Shown piece after piece: positions 42,645-50,261 of a stretch of 64,000 nucleotides of DNA. Both the position numbers and the translations under genes were made by a program. The stretch is from DATEOR01 sp046733475 (GTDB lineage: Bacteria > Actinomycetota > Thermoleophilia > Gaiellales > Gaiellaceae): NCBI GenBank assembly GCA_046733475.1, contig JBKPPF010000023.1, forward strand, positions 1 through 64,000, written 5' to 3'. The stretch's first letter is position 1. Each line of letters starts with the position of its first letter. Below the pieces are notes generated by a model. It was not told the origin of the DNA. It searched no databases and saw only the letters and a list, made by a program, of their open reading frames with translations.

Positions 42645-43093
42645 TGGAGCCGAGAATCAGGGTTTCGGCCGTTCTCCGGCGCGAGCGCCGGACCCTCCTC
42701 ATCCGCCAGGAGAAGCCGGGCAAGGAGTACTGGATGCTCCCCGGCGGCGGCGTCGACGCGGGGGAGACACTCCTCCAGGCTTTGAAGCGTGAGCTGGCCG
42801 AGGAGTGCGGGATCGACGAGGAATTTCCCCTCGAGGGGCCGATCGCGGTCGTCGAGTCGATCGCACCCCAGGGGCTCCCGGCCAAGCACGTCGTCCACAT
42901 CGTCTTCGCCGGCTACCTCGGAGGTCGTTCCCTCGAGGCAGTGACGTCGAAGGACGCCGCCATTCGCGGCCACCGCCTCTTCGGCGGGGAGGAGCTTCTG
43001 GGGCTGCCCGTGCACCCGCCGATCCAGCGGTTCCTGGAGCGCTGGCAGCCGGGAGACCCCGTCGTCTACCTCGGCGCCATGTGGGCTCCGTGA
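42644..43093 (+). CDS. NUDIX hydrolase
   Basis: A 149-residue protein with a NUDIX box, GGGVDAGETLLQALKRELAEECGI, carrying the RELAEE metal-binding core. The N-terminal strand RVSAVLRRERRTLLIRQEK and EYWMLPGG are typical. The substrate is unknown; a house-cleaning pyrophosphatase role fits its coupling to dut. The ATG overlaps the dut stop by one base. Its last 28 nt overlap the convergent cyclase gene. Confidence 0.88.
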   Translation: MEPRIRVSAVLRRERRTLLIRQEKPGKEYWMLPGGGVDAGETLLQALKRELAEECGIDEEFPLEGPIAVVESIAPQGLPAKHVVHIVFAGYLGGRSLEAVTSKDAAIRGHRLFGGEELLGLPVHPPIQRFLERWQPGDPVVYLGAMWAP

Positions 43094-43866
43094 CCCGTAA
43101 CGCCCAGCACGACCGCTTCCAGAGCTTCCGACCGGCCGCGTAGCTCCAGATTGCGTGTCTCGAGGCCTTCGGTCTCCACACCTGCTGCCGCTGCGGCGAC
43201 CGTGGAAACGAGTATCTCCCCGGCGTCCGCGACACCGGCGAGCCGTGCAGCTGCGTTGACGGGGTCGCCGAGCGCCGTGAAGTCGAGCGCCTCCTCTTCG
43301 CCGACGGTCCCGATATAGGCGTTTCCGACATGTACGCCGGCGCCCAGTGGAAGCCAGGGCGCGCCCTCCTCGTGGCCGGTTCGGATCAGAAGCTCACGGG
43401 CGGTATCCACGGCGTCGGCCGCATGGTCGGCGCCCGCGAAGCCGGGGATGAAGAGCGCCACGAGCTCGTCCCCTGCGAACTTGTCGACGATGCCGTTCCG
43501 GGCGTCGACAGCGGCGGCGGCCTCGGCATAGAACCGCGCCATCAGCCTGCGGAATCCATCTGCGCCGACGCTCTCAGCGAGCGCGGTCGACCCGCGGACG
43601 TCGGCGAAGAGAAACGTGGCTTCCACCTCGGCGCCGCCCGGTCGCTTCCGGAGCGCATGGATGCAGCCGTTGCAGATGCGACGGTTGATGTGGGAAGGGC
43701 CGAACCCGAGGAAGCGAAGGACGTTGCCCGGGCGCCCAAACGGAGTGTCACAGAGCTTGCAACGCGGATCCGAAGGAATCGCGCGGCTGATCCGCCGCAC
43801 CGTCGGGTTCCAACAGAAATGGCCGCGCCTCTCACCCATCAGGACGCGGCGCCATTCCTCGTCCAC
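43066..43866 (-). CDS. Class III adenylate/guanylate cyclase with N-terminal zinc-ribbon
   Basis: A 266-residue soluble protein. Residues 36-68 have two CxxC pairs (Cys36/Cys39, Cys65/Cys68), likely a zinc ribbon or another metal site. The class III cyclase domain follows: metal-binding Asp89 in FLFADVRGST and Asp133 in KFAGDELV, the purine-contact Lys129, and FTALGDPVNAAARLAG with the transition-state Asn and Arg. All catalytic residues are therefore present. cAMP is the more likely product but the base-specifying pair was not confirmed. It has no membrane segment and converges on the NUDIX gene. Confidence 0.85.
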   Translation of the reverse strand: MDEEWRRVLMGERRGHFCWNPTVRRISRAIPSDPRCKLCDTPFGRPGNVLRFLGFGPSHINRRICNGCIHALRKRPGGAEVEATFLFADVRGSTALAESVGADGFRRLMARFYAEAAAAVDARNGIVDKFAGDELVALFIPGFAGADHAADAVDTARELLIRTGHEEGAPWLPLGAGVHVGNAYIGTVGEEEALDFTALGDPVNAAARLAGVADAGEILVSTVAAAAAGVETEGLETRNLELRGRSEALEAVVLGVTGHGAHMAPR

Positions 43867-43941
43867 TGAGCTCTTGGATTTGCGTTTGAGCGTGCCCGCC
43901 TCCCGCGTTCCACTCGATGATACGAGAGAGGAACGGGCGAC

Positions 43942-44892
43942 TCAGATGCGCTCGGCGCGGGTGCGGGGGTCGAGCGCGTCCCGAAGGCCGTCGGCGATGA
44001 AGTTCGCGCAGAGAACGAGCATGGCGATGGCCATGCTCGGCACGAAGAGTACGAGAGGATGGAGGACGAACGCGGCCCGGCCGTCCTGGGCGATCGAGCC
44101 CCATGAGGCCGTCGGCGGGTTGATCCCGAGTCCGATGAACGAGAGGAAGGCTTCGCCAAGGACGACTCCGGGCAGGTCGAGGAAGGCCGCGATGATGAGC
44201 ACGCCGAGCGTGTTCGGCAGCAGGTGGCGGCTGAGAATCCGGTACCAGCGCGCGCCGACGGCGCGGGCAGCGCTGACGTACTCGTTCTGCTTCAGCGTCG
44301 TCACCTGGCCCCTGACGATTCGCGCGGTGGTGAGCCAGCTCGCGATCGTGAGCGCCGCGACCATCGTCCAGAACGTGACCTCGCCGCTCGGGCTCAGGAT
44401 CTGCGTCGTGATGATGGCGAATGGGAGGTAGGGGAGACCGTAGAGCGCGTCGAGGAGACGCATGAGAACGTCGTCCACGGCCCCCCCGAGGAAGCCGGCG
44501 ATCGAGCCGTAAACGACGCCGACGGTCAGGATCGCGATCGTCCCCGCGAAGCCGATCGCGATCGAGATCCGCCCGCCCACCGCGATGCGGGTGTAGAGGT
44601 CGCGGCCGAACTTGTCCGTCCCGAACGGATGATCGAGGCTCGCAGGCAGGTAGGCATCCTTGAAGTTGACCGCGTTCGGATCGTACGGCGAGACGAACGG
44701 CACGATCACGCAGTAGAGAACGATGACGCCGAAGATGACCGAGGCAGCCACGGCCGCGCGGTTGCGGGTGAAGCGGACGAACGCGTCCTGCCAGAGGCCC
44801 GTTCGCCGGAGCGGCCCACCGGCTGCAGCTACTGGGGTCTCGGCGCCCAGCTCTCCGTGGGGAAGGGCGACTTCTCGGTGGTCGACGGCCAT
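43942..44892 (-). CDS. DppC/OppC-type ABC transporter permease
   Basis: A 316-residue inner-membrane permease of the dipeptide/oligopeptide/nickel family. A cytoplasmic N-terminus with the OppC_N helix (NRAAVAASVIFGVIVLYCVIVPFVSPYDP) precedes DHPFGTDKFGRDLYTRIAVGGRIS. The core has about five more helices and the EAA-type loop YVSAARAVGARWYRILSRHLLPN. ATG at 44892 is preferred over an upstream TTG at 44901. No OppB permease, ATPase or binding protein lies beside it, so it is an orphan here. Confidence 0.88.
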   Translation of the reverse strand: MAVDHREVALPHGELGAETPVAAAGGPLRRTGLWQDAFVRFTRNRAAVAASVIFGVIVLYCVIVPFVSPYDPNAVNFKDAYLPASLDHPFGTDKFGRDLYTRIAVGGRISIAIGFAGTIAILTVGVVYGSIAGFLGGAVDDVLMRLLDALYGLPYLPFAIITTQILSPSGEVTFWTMVAALTIASWLTTARIVRGQVTTLKQNEYVSAARAVGARWYRILSRHLLPNTLGVLIIAAFLDLPGVVLGEAFLSFIGLGINPPTASWGSIAQDGRAAFVLHPLVLFVPSMAIAMLVLCANFIADGLRDALDPRTRAERI

Positions 44893-44950
44893 CAGTAGCA
44901 AAAGACGTTACAGGACTGACGAAGTTAGACTGATTCCGGAGAAAAGTCCA

Positions 44951-45505
44951 GTGGTCCTTCCGCACGAAAGAGACTCGATCGCCCTTGCCGTCGCCCTGGC
45001 GAACACCTGGGACGTCCTGAACGACCCGCCAGAGCACCTCGACGACGTCGAGATGCTGCGGCTCATCCTGCGCGCGTTCGAGCTCCACGACGAGGCGGGG
45101 CGGGCGAGGGAAGGCGACCTGGCGCCCCTTCGCGCGATGCGCGACCGCATCCGGACCGCCTTCGGAGCGGCCGACGAAGCAGCGGCCGTCGAGGAGCTGA
45201 ACGCATTGGCGCGCGAAGCCGGGGCGATCCCGCAGCTCGCGCCCAAGAACGGTGGCTGGACCTTCCGCTACGGCATAGGTCGGCGGTCACTCGTGGACGA
45301 GCTCGCCGGACGCGCGAGCATCGCCCTTCTGGGCGTGATCGAGGAGGGCGGCTGGAAGCGCTTCGGCCTCTGCGCCGCCTCGCCCTGCTGCTGCGTGTTC
45401 GTCGACCGGTCGCGAAACCGAAGCCGACGCTACTGCTGCCACTACTGCGCCGACCGGGCCACCCAGGCGGCCGCCCGCAGGCGCCGCAGGGCCCGAACGG
45501 CCTAG
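44951..45505 (+). CDS. CGNR zinc-finger / ABATE-domain transcriptional regulator
   Basis: A 184-residue protein. The N-terminal ABATE region (VALANTWDVLNDPPEHLDDVEML) and the C-terminal CGNR-type zinc finger define the family. The finger reads FGLCAASPCCCVFVDRSRNR then RRYCCHYCADRATQAA, so the name-giving CGNR is CADR here and extra Cys are present. Such proteins are predicted DNA-binding regulators in Actinobacteria. GTG start with a GGAGAAAAG purine run upstream. Its stop shares CTAG with the convergent gatD gene. Confidence 0.82.
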   Translation: MVLPHERDSIALAVALANTWDVLNDPPEHLDDVEMLRLILRAFELHDEAGRAREGDLAPLRAMRDRIRTAFGAADEAAAVEELNALAREAGAIPQLAPKNGGWTFRYGIGRRSLVDELAGRASIALLGVIEEGGWKRFGLCAASPCCCVFVDRSRNRSRRYCCHYCADRATQAAARRRRRARTA

Positions 45506-46251
45506 AAGCGCCCGCCGCGGCTCCGCGCCCGCTCGGCGGAGACGGCTTTCGCGGCGGCCTCGAGCTCGTCGCCGAGCGGATCGAGCTCCGGCGGCTCGCC
45601 GAGCTTCCGTGCCAGGGCACGGGCGATGAGCCAGTCGGCAAGCCATGGGTTTCGAGGCAGAAGGGGGCCGTGGAGGTACGTGCCCACGGCGCCGGCTACG
45701 CGGCAGCCCTCGAATCCGTCCTTGCCGTTGTTCCCGAAGCCCGAAACGACGCGACCGAGCGGCTCCGCGCCCTCGTCGAGGTAGGTGCGGCCCGCGTGGT
45801 TCTCGAAGCCTGCAAGCGTCCTCGAATCGCCTTCGTCGAGCTCGCATTCGAGGAGGACGTCGCCGATCATGCGCCGCTCGCCGGCGACGGTGTGGTGGGG
45901 GAGAAGGCCGATGCCGGGGAGCTCCGCCCCCGAGCGGTCGCGGTAGAAGCGGCCGAGGAGCTGATAGCCGCCGCACACGGCGAGGAATGCGGCTCCGGCG
46001 TCCACGGCTTCGATGAGCACGGGTCCCTTCGCGGCGAGATCGGGCGCGATCAGCGCCTGCTCGCGGTCCTGGCCGCCGCCCACGTAGTAGAGGTCGTGCT
46101 CGCCGGGGTGGACGGCCTCGCGGAGGCCGATCGTCCGGTAGTCGAGCTCGATGCCGCGCCACGCGCTCCTTCGCTCGAGGACGGCGATGTTGCCGCGGTC
46201 CGCGTAGATGTTCAGATACTCGGGATAGAGATGCCCGACAACGAGCTTCAC
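45502..46251 (-). CDS. gatD: Lipid II isoglutaminyl synthase, glutamine amidotransferase subunit GatD
   Basis: A 249-residue CobB/CobQ-like glutaminase that supplies ammonia to MurT for amidation of the D-Glu residue of lipid II. LVVGHLYPEYLNIYADRGNIAVLERR is the GatD N-terminus, Cys93 in LAVCGGYQLLG is the nucleophile, and GTYLHGPLLPRNPWLADWL has the catalytic His. The GTG overlaps the murT stop by 4 nt. GatD/MurT are known in staphylococci, streptococci, mycobacteria and other Gram-positive bacteria. Confidence 0.92.
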   Translation of the reverse strand: MKLVVGHLYPEYLNIYADRGNIAVLERRSAWRGIELDYRTIGLREAVHPGEHDLYYVGGGQDREQALIAPDLAAKGPVLIEAVDAGAAFLAVCGGYQLLGRFYRDRSGAELPGIGLLPHHTVAGERRMIGDVLLECELDEGDSRTLAGFENHAGRTYLDEGAEPLGRVVSGFGNNGKDGFEGCRVAGAVGTYLHGPLLPRNPWLADWLIARALARKLGEPPELDPLGDELEAAAKAVSAERARSRGGRF

Positions 46252-47615
46252 GCGACCGCCTCCTCCCAGTACGGGCGCACGAGGCCCTGCTCCGAGGCGA
46301 TCTGGCGCAGCGCGAGCATGGCGGTGTACGTGGGGAGGACGACGAGCTCGCCTCCGGGCGCGGTCCCTTCGATTCCGTACGCGAGCGCGTCCCCGAGGTC
46401 CGGCAGGAGCGTGATCTTCGCGGGGTCGAGCCCGCCGTACTTGAAGCGCAGCGCCAGCTCCTGGGCGCGCGAACCGCTCACGACCAGCTCCTGGAGGGAA
46501 CCGACCAGCGGCTCGAAGTCGACGTCCCAGATCCACGAGACGTCGCGCCCGTCCGCGATCTCGTCGTTCAGCGCGACGAGCACGCGTACCGGGGCGCCCG
46601 CGTCCACGAGCGTGCGAATGACCTCGTTCGCACCCGCAGGGTTCTTGACGAGGAGAAGCAGGACCGTGCGGTCGCCCGCCGTGATCCGCTCGAAGCGCCC
46701 GAAGGCCGCGCGGAAGCGCGCGAGGCCGGCCTCGACGTCGTCCGGGCCGGCGCCGAGGACGAGGGACAGCGAGGTTGCAGCGAGAGCGTTGTAAACGTTG
46801 TAGAGCCCGGGGAGGGAGAGGGACACGCGGCGCGTGCCTTCTGGAGTGACGAGGTCGAAGGACGAACCCTCGAGGCCCGAGAACTCAATCGCCCTCGCAG
46901 TGACGTCGAGCGAAGGCCGGGTCTCGTGGCAGCGCGGGCAGCGGTAGTCGCCCAGATGGCCGACGTACGCGGCCGCGTAGTCGTAGGGCGCGCCGCACGT
47001 ACGGCAGTACTTCGAGTCGGCGGCGTGGGGGAGACGGTCGCGCGCCACCGACGGGTCGTCGATCCCGAACCGGAGGGCCTCGGCGCGGCCACGCGCGATG
47101 TCGGCCAGGAGCGGGTCGTCGGCGTTCACGATCGTCCACGCCGCGGGATCGAGGTCGGCGACGGCAGTGCGCCAGCGTTCGGCGATGTGCTCGAGCTCGC
47201 CGTAGCGGTCGAGCTGGTCGCGGAAAAGGTTCCCGAGACAGACGGCCTGCGGCCGGATGCGGCCGGCGATGTCCGGAAACGCGCCCTCGTCCACCTCGAA
47301 CAGCCCGAGGTCGGCCCCATTGGAAACGAGAAGCGCCGACGCCACTCCCGAGACGAGATTGGCCCCGGCTCGATTGTGCGCGAGCTTGACGCGGTCTCCG
47401 ACGATCTCCGCGACCATCGCGGCGGTCGTCGTCTTCCCGTTGGTCGCCGAGATGAGGGCCGATCCCAACGGCAGGCGGCCGGCGAGCTTGCCGACAGCGC
47501 CGGGGTCGACCGTGGCGAGAATCTTCCCGGGAATCGTGGTACCGCCGCCTCTTCCGGCCAGCCGTGAAAGTCGTCCTGCCGCCCGGGCGAGCGCGATTTC
47601 GACTCGCAGCCGCAT
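46248..47615 (-). CDS. murT: Lipid II isoglutaminyl synthase, Mur ligase subunit MurT
   Basis: A 455-residue Mur-ligase-fold protein that activates D-Glu of lipid II with ATP for amidation. The ATP motif is ISATNGKTTTAAMV. An inserted Cys4 zinc ribbon reads CRTCGAP and CPRCHET, as in the MurT subfamily. NPAGANEVIRTL and the C-terminal DUF1727 region complete it. ATG start at 47615 (minus). It is translationally coupled to gatD and divergent from the subtilase gene. Confidence 0.93.
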   Translation of the reverse strand: MRLRVEIALARAAGRLSRLAGRGGGTTIPGKILATVDPGAVGKLAGRLPLGSALISATNGKTTTAAMVAEIVGDRVKLAHNRAGANLVSGVASALLVSNGADLGLFEVDEGAFPDIAGRIRPQAVCLGNLFRDQLDRYGELEHIAERWRTAVADLDPAAWTIVNADDPLLADIARGRAEALRFGIDDPSVARDRLPHAADSKYCRTCGAPYDYAAAYVGHLGDYRCPRCHETRPSLDVTARAIEFSGLEGSSFDLVTPEGTRRVSLSLPGLYNVYNALAATSLSLVLGAGPDDVEAGLARFRAAFGRFERITAGDRTVLLLLVKNPAGANEVIRTLVDAGAPVRVLVALNDEIADGRDVSWIWDVDFEPLVGSLQELVVSGSRAQELALRFKYGGLDPAKITLLPDLGDALAYGIEGTAPGGELVVLPTYTAMLALRQIASEQGLVRPYWEEAVA

Positions 47616-47768
47616 GCGGGCCAGTCTACGGGCGCCGTTGGCTCACTCGATCGAGTGAACTTCCGCGCCGTCCCTCGAAAGGGTGGGGAAAAACGCCTGC
47701 TCTCGCCCATCATGAGGACTGAATTCAATGCGGCCCGCGCCAGGAGCGCGGAGGAAGGCGAAGACCAC

Positions 47769-49514
47769 ATGCGGCAGGTCAACGGCACGAGGGGCAATCT
47801 GCGAGGCAGCGCACTTTGGGGTAAGCCCAAGGGTGAGACTCGTTCCAGCGCGCTTTGGGGCAAGCCCGGGCGTGGTTTCGCCATTCTGGCGCTCGTTGCG
47901 GTACTCGCGGCCCCCGCGGCGTTCGCGAGCGGCACCGGTCGCTCGGTCCAGGCGACCGGGGCCATCGTGCCCGTGAGGCTCATGACGGATGCCGAAGCGC
48001 ATCCCACCAAGATCTTCAATGTCATCGTGCAGGGCAGTCGTGGGACGAAGAGCGCCACGGTCGCCGGCCAGGTCGGGAACTCCGAGAAGGCGAAGCCCGG
48101 CAAGGCCAAGGGCCTGAAGAGGAGCTTCACGAGTGTGAACGGCGTCTCCGCAGAGCTCACGGGTGCTCAGATCGTCGACCTGGCGAAGCGGATGGGGATC
48201 CGCACGATCACGCCCGATTCCCGGATCCGCCTGTCCGGCTACTCGAACGACCAAGGCTGGGTACAGGCGGCCGGTATCGCCGACGCATGGTCGGGCACCG
48301 GGATCGGCAGCCTGAACCCGCCGGCCATTGCCGTGGTCGACTCCGGAGTCCAGTGCCGGTCCGATTTCGACGGCTGCGCGTACGGGCGCATCGTCAAGTC
48401 GGTCACGATGACCAGCCTGACGCCGAACTCGGCCGGTGACGGTCGTGGTCACGGCACGTTCGTGGCGGGAATCGCCGCAGGCTCAGCATCGAAATACGCG
48501 GGTGCGGCCGCCATGGCCCCGATCGTCTCCATCGACGTCATGAATGACAACGGCATGGCCATGACAAGCGATGTTATTGCTGCGGCCGACTGGATCCTCG
48601 CGAACAAGTCGCGCTACAACATTCGCGTCGCCAACTTCTCGCTGCAGTCGACGCTCGCTGGCAGCTTCATGTACGACCCGCTGAACAAGGCGGTGGAGAA
48701 GCTCTGGTTCAACGGGGTCGTCGTCGTGGCGGCGGCCGGAAATTACGGTGTCGATGGTCAGCCCACGACGGTCGCCTACGCCCCTGGTAACGACCCGTTC
48801 GTGATCACGGTTGGCGCGAACGACTTGAACGGCACGCCGTCGACGACGAGCGACGACTTCGTGGCTCCCTGGTCGGCCTTCGGATACACACTCGACGGCT
48901 TCGCCAAGCCAGACCTCGGCGCTCCGGGCCGCTCCCTCGTCGGCCCGGTGCCCGCGCTTTCGACTATGCCACTCGAGCACCCCGAACGCGTGACGTCCCC
49001 CGGCTACATGTGGATGTCCGGGACGTCGTTCTCTGCTCCCATCGTCTCCGGCGCGGCGGCCATCGTGCTCGCCAAGAACCCGAGCTGGACGCCCGACCAG
49101 GTGAAAGGCGCCCTGATGCTGTCGGCTCGCGCCACGAATGCGGGGGTGGCCCTGGGCGTCGGCGAGGTGAATGAGAAGGGGGCCCTCGGGGTCAGCAATC
49201 CCCCGAACCCGAACCTTGCCCTGAACCAGTTCGTCGGTGCCGACGGCACCGGCGGCGTGGCCTTCGACTCGGCCAGCTGGGCGAACACGGCCACCGCAAA
49301 CGCCTCCTGGAACCAGGCGTCGTGGAACCAGGCCTCCTGGAGCCAGGCCTCGTGGGCAAATGCCTCCTGGAACGCGGCCAGCTGGAACCAGGCTTCCTGG
49401 AACCAGGCGAGCTGGTTCTCGGCCTCCTGGAACGCTGCCAGCTGGGCAGCCGCTTCGTGGGCCGCGGCGAGCTGGAACGCGGCGAGCTGGGCAGCCGCTT
49501 CGTGGGTGGCATAG
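47769..49514 (+). CDS. Secreted S8 (subtilisin-like) peptidase with SALWGK tandem motif and C-terminal ASW pentapeptide repeats
   Basis: A 581-residue exported serine protease. Residues 11-36 carry a tandem motif, LRGSALWGK (11-19) and KGETRSSALWGK (21-32), ending in PGRGF. A hydrophobic segment (37-54) is the signal or anchor. About 80-155 is an I9-like propeptide (TKIFNVIVQGSRGTKSATV). The catalytic domain has Asp191 (AVVDSGV), His228 (GRGHGTFVAG), oxyanion Asn325 and Ser420 (MSGTSFSAPIVSGAAA). Residues 499-581 are a five-residue repeat, xxASW, with 15 Trp. ATG 47769 is preferred because GGAGGAAGG lies about 9 nt upstream; GTG 47655 and ATG 47712 are alternatives. A strong terminator follows. 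Confidence 0.9.
   Translation: MRQVNGTRGNLRGSALWGKPKGETRSSALWGKPGRGFAILALVAVLAAPAAFASGTGRSVQATGAIVPVRLMTDAEAHPTKIFNVIVQGSRGTKSATVAGQVGNSEKAKPGKAKGLKRSFTSVNGVSAELTGAQIVDLAKRMGIRTITPDSRIRLSGYSNDQGWVQAAGIADAWSGTGIGSLNPPAIAVVDSGVQCRSDFDGCAYGRIVKSVTMTSLTPNSAGDGRGHGTFVAGIAAGSASKYAGAAAMAPIVSIDVMNDNGMAMTSDVIAAADWILANKSRYNIRVANFSLQSTLAGSFMYDPLNKAVEKLWFNGVVVVAAAGNYGVDGQPTTVAYAPGNDPFVITVGANDLNGTPSTTSDDFVAPWSAFGYTLDGFAKPDLGAPGRSLVGPVPALSTMPLEHPERVTSPGYMWMSGTSFSAPIVSGAAAIVLAKNPSWTPDQVKGALMLSARATNAGVALGVGEVNEKGALGVSNPPNPNLALNQFVGADGTGGVAFDSASWANTATANASWNQASWNQASWSQASWANASWNAASWNQASWNQASWFSASWNAASWAAASWAAASWNAASWAAASWVA
47808..47864 (+). repeat. SALWGK-encoding tandem motif, copy in the S8 peptidase
   Basis: Two near-identical stretches encode SALWGK 13 residues apart. 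The same arrangement recurs at 49726-49785 in the neighbouring gene, with one residue more in the linker. Confidence 0.75.
49266..49511 (+). repeat. 15-bp tandem repeat encoding xxASW units
   Basis: From codon 500 to 581 of the S8 peptidase, Trp codons recur every 15 bp (Trp504, then 514 to 579 without a break). Units are variants of NQASW, NAASW and AAASW. The coding sequence repeats imperfectly, so the repeat is old enough to have diverged at synonymous sites while keeping Ala-Ser-Trp. Confidence 0.9.
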
Positions 49515-49564
49515 AGATGGTCAGACGCAGCGGACGCGGCTGATCCCCCGAATGAGTGAAATAC

Positions 49565-49603
49565 GGAGCCTCTCCCCAAAGAGGGAGAGGCTCCTCTCTT
49601 TGT
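49565..49603 (+). terminator. Rho-independent terminator after the S8 peptidase
   Basis: GGAGCCTCTCCC (49565-49576) pairs perfectly with GGGAGAGGCTCC (49583-49594) around a CAAAGA loop, followed by TCTCTTTGT. This is the clearest intrinsic terminator in the window. Confidence 0.85.
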
Positions 49604-49686
49604 AAGACCCTAGGTTGCGGTCTGGCGCTAAAACGTCACTCGGCCCTGCGGCCTTGGTGAGAGAGGGAAAGGGACGGGGAGATTCG

Positions 49687-50073
49687 ATGCGGCTCGATCG
49701 CGGCACGAACGAAGATCTTCGAGAGAGTGCCCTCTGGGGCAAGGCCTCGAAGGGCGAGACACGTTCGAGCGCGCTCTGGGGAAAAGGTGGACGCGGCTTC
49801 GTCTCCCTGGTCGTCGTCGCCCTGGCGCTGACGGCCTCGACCGCTGCGACCGCCTCTTCCCGGTACGCCTACACGACCCCGGGCGTGCTCGCGTCTGCGA
49901 AGGCGAATCCCGCGCAGACGTTCAACGTGATCATCCAAGGCGACGCCGACAAGACCACCGGCGCCATCGCCTCGGTCGTCAAGAACGGGCTGAAGAGCGG
50001 CGAGCCCGGCCGCGCGAAGGGCATCAAGCGCCAGTTCGATCACTTCTCCCCTCCCATGACGCTCGGCCGCTGA
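49687..50073 (+). CDS. Truncated S8-peptidase relative: SALWGK motif, signal segment and propeptide only
   Basis: A 128-residue protein paralogous to the N-terminus of the S8 peptidase 0.2 kb upstream. It has the tandem motif LRESALWGK (11-19) and KGETRSSALWGK (22-33), GRGF, a hydrophobic segment (38-57), then the propeptide-like AQTFNVIIQGDADKTTG and KAKGIKRQF-type segment (here RAKGIKRQF). It stops (TGA) before any catalytic domain; no Asp, His or Ser motif follows in another frame. It has its own GGGGAG Shine-Dalgarno. It is either a decayed subtilase or a free-standing propeptide-like inhibitor. Confidence 0.7.
   Translation: MRLDRGTNEDLRESALWGKASKGETRSSALWGKGGRGFVSLVVVALALTASTAATASSRYAYTTPGVLASAKANPAQTFNVIIQGDADKTTGAIASVVKNGLKSGEPGRAKGIKRQFDHFSPPMTLGR
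49726..49785 (+). repeat. SALWGK-encoding tandem motif, second copy
   Basis: It encodes SALWGK twice with a one-residue-longer spacer than at 47808-47864. The identical KGETRSSALWGK core in both genes shows this N-terminal region is under constraint or recently duplicated. Confidence 0.75.
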
Positions 50074-50140
50074 CGCCGCGGCCGGCTCAAGGCCGGGACT
50101 CACCCTTTCGGGGGAATTTACAAACGGGGTCGAGGCGTCC

Positions 50141-50160
50141 CTCAAACGGGGGACGCTCCC
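50141..50160 (+). other. Small hairpin downstream of the truncated S8 relative
   Basis: The stretch from about 50136 to 50155 contains CGTCCC and GGGACG six to eight bases apart, followed by CTCCCTCTTTCTG. It may be a weak terminator for the preceding gene. Confidence 0.35.
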
Positions 50161-50201
50161 TCTTTCTGCAGGTCGTACCTTGCAGCTATGGCTCTGCGGC
50201 A

Positions 50202-50217
50202 CCACGCGTACGCGTGG
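50202..50217. promoter_or_regulatory. 16-bp perfect palindrome upstream of the GGDEF/HD-GYP gene
   Basis: CCACGCGTACGCGTGG is a perfect palindrome 45 bp before the ATG at 50262. Its position fits an operator for a dimeric regulator. The binding protein is unknown. Confidence 0.45.
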
Positions 50218-50261
50218 AACGGAGCGTCCTTCGACGCATGGCGTCCTCGGGAGTGAGATAG

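Noticed and set aside
49266..49511. Reading the C-terminal subtilase repeats on the minus strand as a gene
   Set aside because: The minus-strand frame is a repetitive shadow (EAAFQLA-type) of the tandem DNA repeat; the plus strand continues a complete catalytic protease.
50074..50261. Possible GEMM (c-di-GMP) riboswitch before the GGDEF/HD-GYP gene
   Set aside because: The conserved GGCAAACC and GGGACGCAAAGCC-type core is missing; only the palindrome and a small hairpin are present.
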